In this document: piece after piece, positions 47,524 to 54,442 of the stretch
How the letters are laid out: every line of letters starts with the position of its first letter
Numbering within the stretch: position 1 is the stretch's first letter
DNA from: Edaphobacter dinghuensis
Lineage (GTDB): Bacteria > Acidobacteriota > Terriglobia > Terriglobales > Acidobacteriaceae
Direction: 5' to 3'
NCBI RefSeq assembly: GCF_014640335.1
Contig: NZ_BMGT01000002.1
Coordinates: 124,001-188,000, forward strand
DNA length: 64,000 nucleotides
The notes under the pieces: model-generated
Databases searched by the model: none
What the model saw: the letters and a program-made list of their open reading frames with translations, nothing else
What the model was told of the DNA's origin: nothing
Made by a program: the position numbers and the translations under genes

Positions 47524-48378
47524 CTATTTCGACAGCAGACTCACTCTTTCATACACGGCCTGCAAATCCGCTGTAACGAGGTTGGCATAACGCCGGGTCA
47601 TCTCAAGCGAACTATGTCCTAGCGTCTTCTGTAAGTGAAAGAGACTGCCACCGCGACGAAGATAGTTAATTGCGAAGAGGTGCCGGAAGCTATGGAGGGT
47701 TCTACGTGGGGCCGCGAAACCTAATTGCTCGCATAACGCCTTCACCTCTCGCATGGCAACCACGCGACTCATCTGGACGCCATCTGTCGTAGCGAAAACG
47801 AAAGCATCCGCCTTGAGATTGAAGTCAGCAATGAATCGATGGAGAGCTTTCCGCAGCACAAAAGAAAATGGGACAATCCGCTGCTTTCTTCCCTTCCCGT
47901 TCAATGTTGCTAGAAGATCGTCGAGGTTGATGTCAGATACGCGAAGTGTCAATGCCTCGCTAATACGGCAGCCTAGATCGAACAATACCAACACGAGGAG
48001 ATGAAGACGGCGCTCATAGAAATGCTTCGCCCCAGGCTTCCACGCGATAAGCCGTTTGACTTGCTCATCTGTAAAGGTGGGCAAAATAACTTGAGGCTCT
48101 TTGAGTGGGCGTATGCGAGGGTGAATACATCCGGCTCCACATTTTCTCTCGGCTCCGGTGCTCCAATGTAAGTAGGCGTTGATTGCTCGAATAGCTGCGT
48201 TACAGCCGGTTTCCTTGAGTCCCTTTTCGCGCATCCTCATCACAACGTCTTTCAATTGGTCTTGTGTGGGCGATTCCGAGGGTAGCCACTTAAGAGCGCA
48301 TGTATACCAAGACACTGTGTGTTCCGAGACGTTAAGCAAATAGCGGCGTTCCCGAATAAACAACTCAAAGCGATTCAT
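47524..48378 (-). CDS. Tyrosine recombinase (integrase of Island A)
   Basis: 284 residues with an N-terminal SAM-like DNA-binding domain (about 1-90) and a catalytic domain. Active-site residues are visible: Arg in CRISEALTLRVSD, HSFRH (His-x-x-Arg), His in LGHSSLEMT, and nucleophile Tyr in TRRYANL. The start at 48378 has GGGAGGAA upstream. It ends Island A close to the second attachment copy and points away from it. It is related to XerC-like phage and transposon integrases, unlike the P4-type enzyme on the other side. Confidence 0.9.
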   Translation of the reverse strand: MNRFELFIRERRYLLNVSEHTVSWYTCALKWLPSESPTQDQLKDVVMRMREKGLKETGCNAAIRAINAYLHWSTGAERKCGAGCIHPRIRPLKEPQVILPTFTDEQVKRLIAWKPGAKHFYERRLHLLVLVLFDLGCRISEALTLRVSDINLDDLLATLNGKGRKQRIVPFSFVLRKALHRFIADFNLKADAFVFATTDGVQMSRVVAMREVKALCEQLGFAAPRRTLHSFRHLFAINYLRRGGSLFHLQKTLGHSSLEMTRRYANLVTADLQAVYERVSLLSK

Positions 48379-48454
48379 AGGTTCCTCCCAATGCGTAGAT
48401 ATTTTCAGGAGAAACAACCTATAAGTTATTGATTATACAAGGCTAACGTCTTTA

Positions 48455-48515
48455 ACGCTTGGAAAGCGTGTATACCGCAAGGTATCCAGGGTTCGAATCC
48501 CTGTCTCTCCGCCAC
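48455..48515 (+). repeat. Attachment-site repeat, copy 2
   Basis: 61 bp identical to 38584-38644: the right half of tRNA-Ser from the anticodon stem on. It cannot make a full tRNA. It is the junction between Islands A and B. Confidence 0.92.
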
Positions 48516-48638
48516 AAACCCTTCCAAAGACATCCAAGAAAATCCAGTAAAGTCGCTCAAACCTCAGTAAACACTGAGGTTTTTCAGTTTTTACGTCCCT
48601 AGACGTCTGAGCGCGTCCTGCTGAAGCCACGCTTGCGA

Positions 48639-48681
48639 GGGGGTATTTCAGGGGGTATCCTTCTCTCAAAGCAGGGGGTAT
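48639..48681 (+). repeat. GGGGGTAT repeats, left end of Island B
   Basis: Three copies at 48639, 48651 and 48674, followed by a CTCAAAGCAG word after the second. The same pattern, with the same 12-base spacing, occurs at the right end (56950). Probable arm-binding sites of the integrase; they also overlap its promoter region. Confidence 0.65.
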
Positions 48682-48707
48682 TTTCAGAAAGCGGGGGTTC
48701 AGGGCAC

Positions 48708-49925
48708 ATGGCACTGTCAGACACAGCAATCAAGAAGGCAAAGGCGGCGGAGAAAGCCTACAGTATGAGCGACGGTGAAGGGCTGTACTTGTGGGTAACA
48801 CCGGCGGGTGGGAAGCTGTGGCGTTGGGGCTACCGTTTTGAGGGCAAAGAAAAGCTGATCTCCTACGGTAAGTACCCGGATGTGGGACTTGCGAAGGCCA
48901 GAGAACTCCATCAGGACGCCCGCAAGTTGCTGGCCGCTGGTATCGACCCGATGGCGCGGCGCAAGGCTGACAAGACGGAGGAACGCATCGCCAGCGAAAG
49001 CTCTTTTGCTAAGGTTGCCGCTCAATGGTTGAAACACTGGCAATGTGGGAAAAGCTCACGTCACGTTCTACAGGTGACACGCCGGATGGATGCTGACATT
49101 CTGCCGCACTTGGGCGCGTTCCCTATTGAGGAAATCAAAGCACCCGACGTTGTAAAGATGGTCAAGGTCATCGAACAACGCGAAGCCTACGACATTGCAA
49201 AACGCGCTCTTGAGACAACCGGCCAAGTGTTCCGTTACGCTATCGCTCACGGCATGGCAACACGCAACCCTGCAACAGACATCAAGCCACGCGATATTCT
49301 GAAATCCGTTCCGAAACAGAACTACGCCCGCATCGACCAAAGAGAGCTTTCAACGCTGCTCAAGCGGATTGAGATTTATCAAGGCACTCCAGTAACACGT
49401 CTTGCAATGAAGCTGCTTGCAATGACGTTTGTGCGGACAACCGAACTGATTGAGGCGAAGTGGTCAGAGTTTGATCTTGAAGCTGGCCGTTGGGACATTC
49501 CAGCAGAACGCATGAAGATGCGGACTCCCCACATTGTTCCGCTGGCTAAACAAGCATTGGAAGTGCTGGCGATGTTGCGCGAACTGAACGGGAAAAGTGA
49601 ATTGCTCTTCCCCGGCGACCGCAACCCTAAAAAACCAATGAGTAACAACACCATCCTGAAAGCACTTGAAAGAATGGGCTACAAAGGCCGGATGACGGGG
49701 CATGGGTTTCGTGGGCTAGCGTCAACCATCTTGCATGAGCAAGGCTACGACCATGCACACATTGAATTGCAGCTTGCTCACGCGCCACGCAACGCCGTTA
49801 GTGCTGCCTACAATCACGCCCTCTATTTAGAGCCAAGAGCGAAGATGATGCAGGAGTGGGCAGACTACTTGGAAAGAACGATGCGTGAAGTCAAAGTGAT
49901 TCCGCTGCATGAAAGGGTTGCGTAG
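48708..49925 (+). CDS. P4-type tyrosine integrase (DUF4102 N-terminal domain), Island B
   Basis: 405 residues. The N-terminal DUF4102 arm-binding domain (ALSDTAIKKAKAAEKAYSMSDGEGLYLWVTPAGGKLW) spans about 1-95, a core-binding domain about 105-195, and the catalytic domain runs to the end with Arg in FVRTTELIEAKWSE, HGFRGLAST, and Tyr in SAAYNHALYLE after the LAHAPRNAVS stretch. Start 48708 matches family starts; 48633 would read through the GGGGGTAT repeats. Adjacent to the attachment copy 2 and reading away from it, as usual for tRNA-targeting P4 enzymes. Confidence 0.93.
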   Translation: MALSDTAIKKAKAAEKAYSMSDGEGLYLWVTPAGGKLWRWGYRFEGKEKLISYGKYPDVGLAKARELHQDARKLLAAGIDPMARRKADKTEERIASESSFAKVAAQWLKHWQCGKSSRHVLQVTRRMDADILPHLGAFPIEEIKAPDVVKMVKVIEQREAYDIAKRALETTGQVFRYAIAHGMATRNPATDIKPRDILKSVPKQNYARIDQRELSTLLKRIEIYQGTPVTRLAMKLLAMTFVRTTELIEAKWSEFDLEAGRWDIPAERMKMRTPHIVPLAKQALEVLAMLRELNGKSELLFPGDRNPKKPMSNNTILKALERMGYKGRMTGHGFRGLASTILHEQGYDHAHIELQLAHAPRNAVSAAYNHALYLEPRAKMMQEWADYLERTMREVKVIPLHERVA

Positions 49926-50051
49926 CGGTTGTTGCTGGTACAGCCGCAGGCAGAGCCAACATGCTGTATGATTCCGTGAAACTGATCCATTGCTGTATCC
50001 CTGTTTTATGTATTCATCAAGCCTTCGATTCTTGGTTAGGAAAGGGTACGT

Positions 50052-51035
50052 TTGGCAAGCGAAATCTTCAGTCTTATATACGACGGCGAAGAAATACGTG
50101 ACGGTGAAATGAGTGTAGCGGCACTCGGCCCCGCCCTCGTAGCAATGGGTGAATTGTTTGAAGCCGCCAATGCCACACTAAACGGTTCACAAACGACGGT
50201 AGAAACCAATGTAAAAGCTGACTTCAAAGAAGGCTCATTTGAAGTGCTTATACATATTCATCAATTCCTGACAGACCCAAGTGCTGCCTTGATACCAGCA
50301 ATGTATGTTCTCGGCGCTGACCAATTGGTTGGTCAGGTAATGGGAAAGGCAATTGAAAAGGCCAAGGACAAAGTTGCAGATGTTGCTGTTGAAGGTTTGT
50401 TCAAGCTCTTAGGCCGATTGGGCGGCAAAAAGCCTGAGCGAACTGAATACGATGAAAGCAAAAAGCTTTTCATTTACAACACCGGCAACAACGTAAACAT
50501 TACGGTAGATCAAGCTACCAGCCAGCTTTATCAAAGCCCTAAAGTATTGTCGGCAGCAGCGAAGGTTGCAATTCCACTGAAACGGCCCGACAGCAAAATT
50601 CGTATAAAACGTGATTCAGAAGAGATTGCTGACCTCCAGCAACAGGATTTTCCTGACGTTCCCGATGTTGAAATGCCGATGTTATCGGATAACAAAAGTT
50701 CAGCGGGTGGCCCACAAGAACTTATCGTTCAGATTTTGAAGCCAGCTTTCGTTGAGGGAAAGTGGTCTGTGTCTGACGGGAATAAAAAATATCAGGTCGA
50801 TATGGAAGACCCTGTGTTCAAAGGCCGTGTTCATTCACGAGAAATAGGCTTCTACGAAGGTGACCTATACCGAGTCGAACTGGTAACGACTCAATATATG
50901 AAGAACGGAAAACTATCAACAGCGCGAAAGATTACTCGTGTCATTGAGCCTGTGAGTGCCGCTGTTCAAGAATCCTTACAACTCCGCGCTCCTGCAAAAC
51001 GTAATGGTCGCAAGTTTAGAGATGCAGACGAGTGA
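50052..51035 (+). CDS. Island B cargo protein, unknown
   Basis: 327 residues from a TTG with GGAAAGGGT upstream. Soluble; the first 70 residues read SLIYDGEEIRDGEMSVAALGPALVAMGELFEAANATL, then a membrane-active-looking middle (AALIPAMYVLGADQLVGQVMGKAIEK), an asparagine-rich strand (FIYNTGNNVNITVDQATS), and a beta-rich end (EGKWSVSDGNKKYQVDMEDPVF). It is the only plus-strand gene apart from the integrase and zinc-finger genes. It sits beside the integrase, the usual cargo slot of satellites. Family not recognised. Confidence 0.7.
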   Translation: MASEIFSLIYDGEEIRDGEMSVAALGPALVAMGELFEAANATLNGSQTTVETNVKADFKEGSFEVLIHIHQFLTDPSAALIPAMYVLGADQLVGQVMGKAIEKAKDKVADVAVEGLFKLLGRLGGKKPERTEYDESKKLFIYNTGNNVNITVDQATSQLYQSPKVLSAAAKVAIPLKRPDSKIRIKRDSEEIADLQQQDFPDVPDVEMPMLSDNKSSAGGPQELIVQILKPAFVEGKWSVSDGNKKYQVDMEDPVFKGRVHSREIGFYEGDLYRVELVTTQYMKNGKLSTARKITRVIEPVSAAVQESLQLRAPAKRNGRKFRDADE

Positions 51036-51044
51036 AACGTACCA

Positions 51045-51725
51045 CTACATGCTTGGTGTTTGAGCCAGAACACGCCTAACACTGTTGCCGTGCCACACTC
51101 CACTGCTGGGGCTGGGAACACCCTTTTCATTCAGTTCGGCTGCAACGGCTCTGAGCGATCTTGCACCATCGGCTTGTATTGAGCGAATGACCGGCAACAC
51201 ATCTGATGCCCACACTCTTGCCCGGCCCTGCCTCATCTGAGCACTCGCCTTTGCCCCTGCAAGGCTCACAGACGCGCTCAGACGGCCTCTGTTGCCCCCA
51301 AGCCTCACCCCTCGCGCCTTAGCAGCCTGTAGAGCGACCTTGGTACGTTCGGAGATGGCTTTCGCTTCAGCTTCAGCAACCGCCGCAAGAATGGTAATGG
51401 TGAGTTTGTTGAAGTGTGGGCAGTCAACAACGACGAAGTCAACGCCGCTTTCCATCAAGCCTGTAACGAAGTGAGCATTGCGGGCGAGACGGTCAAGTTT
51501 CGCAACAATGAGCGTTGCACGGTGCACACGGCAGAGTGCTAGTGCTCTCGCAAGTTCCGGGCGGTCATTGCGCTTGCCGCTTTCGACTTCAACAACCTCA
51601 TCAACCATTTTCCAACGAGGGACGCTATTCAAGTACCCGCGCACGGTCTCTTTTTGTGCCTCTAGGCCAAGACCTGAAACACCCTGTTTGACGGTACTGA
51701 CGCGGTAATAACCGATGAATTTCAT
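51045..51725 (-). CDS. Serine recombinase (resolvase/invertase family)
   Basis: 226 residues. The catalytic domain has the nucleophile Ser in GYYRVSTVKQG (about residue 9), the VAKLDRLARN motif and the long helix (ILAAVAEAEAKAISERTKVAL). A C-terminal HTH lies after residue 185 (RSLRAVAAELNEKGVPSPSSGVWHGNSVRRVL). Too short for a large integrase; it likely resolves dimers or inverts a segment. Start 51725 follows GAGGT. A long palindrome lies directly upstream. Confidence 0.9.
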   Translation of the reverse strand: MKFIGYYRVSTVKQGVSGLGLEAQKETVRGYLNSVPRWKMVDEVVEVESGKRNDRPELARALALCRVHRATLIVAKLDRLARNAHFVTGLMESGVDFVVVDCPHFNKLTITILAAVAEAEAKAISERTKVALQAAKARGVRLGGNRGRLSASVSLAGAKASAQMRQGRARVWASDVLPVIRSIQADGARSLRAVAAELNEKGVPSPSSGVWHGNSVRRVLAQTPSM

Positions 51726-51737
51726 TTTCAACCTCAC

Positions 51738-51777
51738 TGTTACGTATACCACTACGGTCATTGTGGTACAGGTAACA
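51738..51777. promoter_or_regulatory. Palindrome upstream of the serine recombinase (res- or operator-like)
   Basis: TGTTAC-N3-TACCAC-N10-GTGGTA-N3-GTAACA, symmetric about position 51757, centred some 32 bases before the recombinase start. Arrangement suits binding of a recombinase or repressor dimer. Confidence 0.6.
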
Positions 51778-51805
51778 ATTGAAGTCCACCATTCAAGACA
51801 AAGAA

Positions 51806-51827
51806 AAGCCCCTATTGCTAGGGGCTT
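51806..51827 (-). terminator. Terminator of the Island B leftward operon
   Basis: AAGCCCCTA and TAGGGGCTT form a 9-bp stem with a four-base loop. On the minus strand the stem is followed by TTCTTTG with a preceding T tract, suitable for ending the operon after the coiled-coil gene. Confidence 0.8.
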
Positions 51828-51908
51828 GGCATCAGCATGGAAGGAAAACCAGAGGGTTCAGGGGCACTCTAACCCAGACGATCAAAGAATGGGGGATTTC
51901 TTTTCGGC

Positions 51909-52487
51909 CTACGAAAGATAAAATCCACCCTGACCCTGAACGCGCTGCTTGCCTGAAAGCACATCCAATTCTGCCTGAAGGCTCTTTGCAGTGGCTTGCG
52001 CTTTAGCAACAGCAGTGTATGCTTCTTCTTCCATGCGGCAAGCGTTGTTGTAGTTTTGTTGCGCAGCCCCATGAGCATAAGCGACATTGTGGGCAATCTG
52101 CTCTGCTGTCCGAAGCTGCTTTTCTTGCTCTGCCGTCTCTGCTCTAGTTTTCAAACTCTTGTTTGAATTGCTGGCATAGCGAAGCTGCTGCAAAACAGTA
52201 GCGGTGTTCCGTACTTCATTCTCAGCCTCAACCATCTGCTGACGTGCCCGAAACGTTGATTGCTTGATTGCCTCAAAGTTGGCCTGAATTTCTCTTGCAT
52301 GAATTACGGCTGCGTCATATCTCTCTTCAAGGTCTGCGATATAGCCTTGTTTGTACTTCTGTTTGACTACTGCCCACCGCTGCGCAACGTTATGAATCTC
52401 TGCTGCAAGCTGATGTTCGCCTGCCTTGTGTAGAACGGCAAAATCAAAGTCGTATTCCTCTTGTATGACTTCTGCAAATGTGCTCAT
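51909..52487 (-). CDS. Coiled-coil protein, Island B
   Basis: 192 residues, almost wholly helical with heptads from about 25 to 180 (EIQANFEAIKQSTFRARQQMVEAENEVRNTATVL). Start follows GGAGGGAAA. Last gene of the leftward operon. It could be a scaffold, a size-redirection-type protein as in P4 (Sid) or a structural filament, but similarity to none was recognised. Confidence 0.65.
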   Translation of the reverse strand: MSTFAEVIQEEYDFDFAVLHKAGEHQLAAEIHNVAQRWAVVKQKYKQGYIADLEERYDAAVIHAREIQANFEAIKQSTFRARQQMVEAENEVRNTATVLQQLRYASNSNKSLKTRAETAEQEKQLRTAEQIAHNVAYAHGAAQQNYNNACRMEEEAYTAVAKAQATAKSLQAELDVLSGKQRVQGQGGFYLS

Positions 52488-52517
52488 GGTTTTCCCTCCG
52501 TTGATTTGAATTGATGG

Positions 52518-52745
52518 TTAGCGGAACAGCTTGCCGAAAACACCTACTGGCGGCAGTGGCTTCACTGGTTTGTATTTCTCTTGAGGCAGCACACGCCCGT
52601 TGTAATCCTGCGTTGTGAAATAGCGCATCGGGTCAATGTCTTCAGCACGGCCCTGAAGGTTTACTGCTGTGCCCACACTTGGATGGTTAGCTGCTTGTCT
52701 CGCGGAACCCATGACAAGCTGACGAAGGCGCTCTTGGTCGTTCAT
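52518..52745 (-). CDS. Small protein, Island B operon
   Basis: 75 residues (MNDQERLRQLVMGSARQAANHPSVGTAVNLQGRAED...), ending in a proline-rich tail KPLPPVGVFGKLF. A ribosome site (GGAGAAAA) precedes the ATG. It lies 13 bases after the previous gene. Unrecognised. Confidence 0.6.
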   Translation of the reverse strand: MNDQERLRQLVMGSARQAANHPSVGTAVNLQGRAEDIDPMRYFTTQDYNGRVLPQEKYKPVKPLPPVGVFGKLFR

Positions 52746-52758
52746 TGTTGTTTTCTCC

Positions 52759-52995
52759 TCACTGCATTACTGCTTTTAGTAGTGCTGCTAATTTCGTTCC
52801 TGAATTATCGGCAATCGAAGCCAGCATGATTGCCGTCTCAGGTGTTGTCGTTCCAACTACAGAATCTGCGAACGTTTCAAACATTGTCTGTTGCCGCATC
52901 ATGCGCACCGTTCCATCCGGCATTGTCAACTTCACGTCCACGCCAGTTGCTTTCTCCAACTTCGCTATCCGGCGTAGCAAGGCCGTCTTGTTCAC
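52759..52995 (-). CDS. Small protein overlapping the HTH gene
   Basis: 78 residues from a GTG that follows a very strong GAGGGGG ribosome site. N-terminus NKTALLRRIAKLEKATGVDVKLTMPDGTVRMM is a well-formed amphipathic helix and strand. It overlaps the 3' end of the upstream gene by 119 bases in another frame on the same strand. Function unknown; may regulate or pair with it. Confidence 0.6.
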   Translation of the reverse strand: MNKTALLRRIAKLEKATGVDVKLTMPDGTVRMMRQQTMFETFADSVVGTTTPETAIMLASIADNSGTKLAALLKAVMQ

Positions 52996-53395
52996 TTCGC
53001 ACCCCCTCAATCACTTTGGCGTTGCTTGCTTCCAACTCCAAAAGGCGTTGTTCAATTTCTTCAATAGCTCCACAACGAACGGCCATCTCTAACAGAGTCT
53101 TTGCGGCTGCAACACGCGCAGACTGTGGAGAAGCAGGGTCATGCGCAATTGCTTCCAACACATCAACCGCACCCGAACTTGCAAGACGAAGCTTGTTGAT
53201 TGTGCCGTCTAACATCCGGCGTTTTGCTTCGTTGTACATAGCTCTGAACGAACCATCGTTGAGATAGCGATACAGCGTTGTTTCACTAATGCCAGCAGCC
53301 TTGGCAGCATCGCGGCTTGTTGTGGTCAGCAGCAACGCTTCAACAGCGCGGTTCCACTGCTTGCGTTTACCGGTATGTCTGCCGATTTGATTCAT
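52877..53395 (-). CDS. HTH protein resembling phage small terminase subunits
   Basis: 172 residues. HTH near 25-48 (TTSRDAAKAAGISETTLYRYLND), then a helical oligomerisation segment (FRAMYNEAKRRMLDGTINKLRLASSGAVDVLEAIAHDPASPQSARVAAAKTLLEMAVR) that closely follows phBC6A51/small-terminase-like proteins of mobile elements. Satellites use such a protein to direct packaging of their DNA into helper capsids. Start 53395 (AAGGATAG upstream). Assignment from fold pattern, not from a search. Confidence 0.62.
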   Translation of the reverse strand: MNQIGRHTGKRKQWNRAVEALLLTTTSRDAAKAAGISETTLYRYLNDGSFRAMYNEAKRRMLDGTINKLRLASSGAVDVLEAIAHDPASPQSARVAAAKTLLEMAVRCGAIEEIEQRLLELEASNAKVIEGVRSEQDGLATPDSEVGESNWRGREVDNAGWNGAHDAATDNV

Positions 53396-53516
53396 GGTCA
53401 ATCTATCCTTGCTGTGAAGTGCCCCGCATTTGCGTCTGGATGGCCCGTCCTGCCTGTCTAGGCTGCGCCGTGAGGGTTAGCCTTGCCCACATCTTCGGGG
53501 TCTCTGATTTTTCCGC

Positions 53517-53990
53517 TTACTGCATGAAGTTGCTGTTCAACGTTGTCCATTCCAACGCTTGTGGGCCAGCCCCTTTAGCAATGCGTTCCATCATCATGAA
53601 TGCGGCTAACGATGAGCACGATTCAGGCGATTCATGCGGGTTTGCTTTGATGATCGTCCGTGCCGTCTCACGCCACACCACATATTCAGAACTGTTGTGA
53701 TACTCAACCAGCGGGCCTAAGAGTTGCGGCCTGCGTTGTTCGCGTGAAAAGTTTTGCTTTTCTGTAAGCTCGATGCCGCCATTGTCGTAGATGCCTACAT
53801 GGGTGCGCTTGCCCGCTCTGTTGGTTACGAACATCGGAATTGCGTATGGGTATTTGCCCTTCACATAGTCACAGGCAAACCGGCCTAGATATTCAATGAG
53901 TATGAAATTGGTTCTCACATCGCCTGTGAACTTGCTTTGCATTGAGCGTTGCAGTTCAAGTGCAGCGTTCTCGTAATCTTGCTTATTCAT
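53517..53990 (-). CDS. Island B operon protein, unknown
   Basis: 157 residues, start overlapping the stop of the preceding gene (ATGA). The middle (FACDYVKGKYPYAIPMFVTNRAGKRTHVGIYDNGG) looks globular; no motif recognised. A gap of about 120 bases separates it from the HTH gene. Confidence 0.58.
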   Translation of the reverse strand: MNKQDYENAALELQRSMQSKFTGDVRTNFILIEYLGRFACDYVKGKYPYAIPMFVTNRAGKRTHVGIYDNGGIELTEKQNFSREQRRPQLLGPLVEYHNSSEYVVWRETARTIIKANPHESPESCSSLAAFMMMERIAKGAGPQALEWTTLNSNFMQ

Positions 53991-54211
53991 TTTTTTGTTT
54001 GTCCTTTCAACACTACTTCGCGGATTTTCTGTTCAGGTAAATCAAGCAACATGCAAAGAGTTGAGAACATACCGCCTTTTGCTGTGAACCACAACATGCT
54101 TGCTTTGTCGCCGTGAATTGCATCCGTGAAAGAATCGGTCAACACTGTTGCCCACAGATTGCGGTACACACAACGTTGCCGTTTCACTGTTGTTGCTGCG
54201 TAGTTGTTCAT
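53987..54211 (-). CDS. Small basic protein, Island B operon
   Basis: 74 residues (MNNYAATTVKRQRCVYRNLWATVLTDSFT...). The end, LDLPEQKIREVVLKGQTKK, is basic. It begins directly beside the iteron array and is coupled to the next gene by an ATGA overlap. Unrecognised; a regulator or replication helper is a guess. Confidence 0.55.
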   Translation of the reverse strand: MNNYAATTVKRQRCVYRNLWATVLTDSFTDAIHGDKASMLWFTAKGGMFSTLCMLLDLPEQKIREVVLKGQTKK

Positions 54212-54243
54212 AAAAATCCTGCTAGTAAGTAAGTCGATTTTGA

Positions 54244-54442
54244 GTTGGTGTCAATTGATAAATAATTGGTAAGTTATCTTCATGTTTATGTGTCAGTTGG
54301 TAAGTTGGTAGAGTTGGTAGAGAAGAGGGTTTGCACTTCTCTGAGGAGTCTTTACAGTCATATTTCCTACCAACCGCACCAACCTACCAACGCATTGATA
54401 TGACTCGACTTGCATAGCAGACCCTCTACCAACTCAACCAAC
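54244..54442. repeat. Mirror-symmetric iteron array, candidate replication origin
   Basis: Five forward GTTGGTA-type heptamers (54244, 54265, 54296, 54304, 54313) face five inverted TACCAAC-type copies (54368, 54377, 54385, 54427, 54436). The central three on each side are spaced 8-9 and 9-8, so the array is a dyad. It lies beside the replication ATPase gene; the last inverted copy reaches the end of that gene. Confidence 0.75.

Larger units (their letters stand above)
38645..48515. mobile_element. Island A: tRNA-Ser-integrated element with capsid genes
   Basis: About 9.9 kb between two perfect 61-bp copies of the tRNA-Ser 3' end. It contains a tyrosine integrase at its right end, two leftward genes at the left end, and a rightward operon that includes an S49 head protease, an HK97-type capsid and a tape-measure-like protein. 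No terminase, portal, head-tail connector, tail tube, tail fibre or lysis gene was recognised, so it is either a satellite-like element or a heavily deleted prophage. Confidence 0.9.

Noticed and set aside
48455..48515. Second tRNA-Ser gene
   Set aside because: Only the part from the anticodon stem to the 3' end is present; the acceptor 5' strand and D arm are missing, so it is an attachment copy.
38645..48515. Complete prophage
   Set aside because: No portal, large terminase, tail tube, sheath, baseplate, fibre or lysis gene could be recognised, and the element is too short for a tailed phage.
54244..54442. CRISPR array
   Set aside because: Units are seven bases, occur in both orientations and have no spacers of constant length; no cas genes are nearby.
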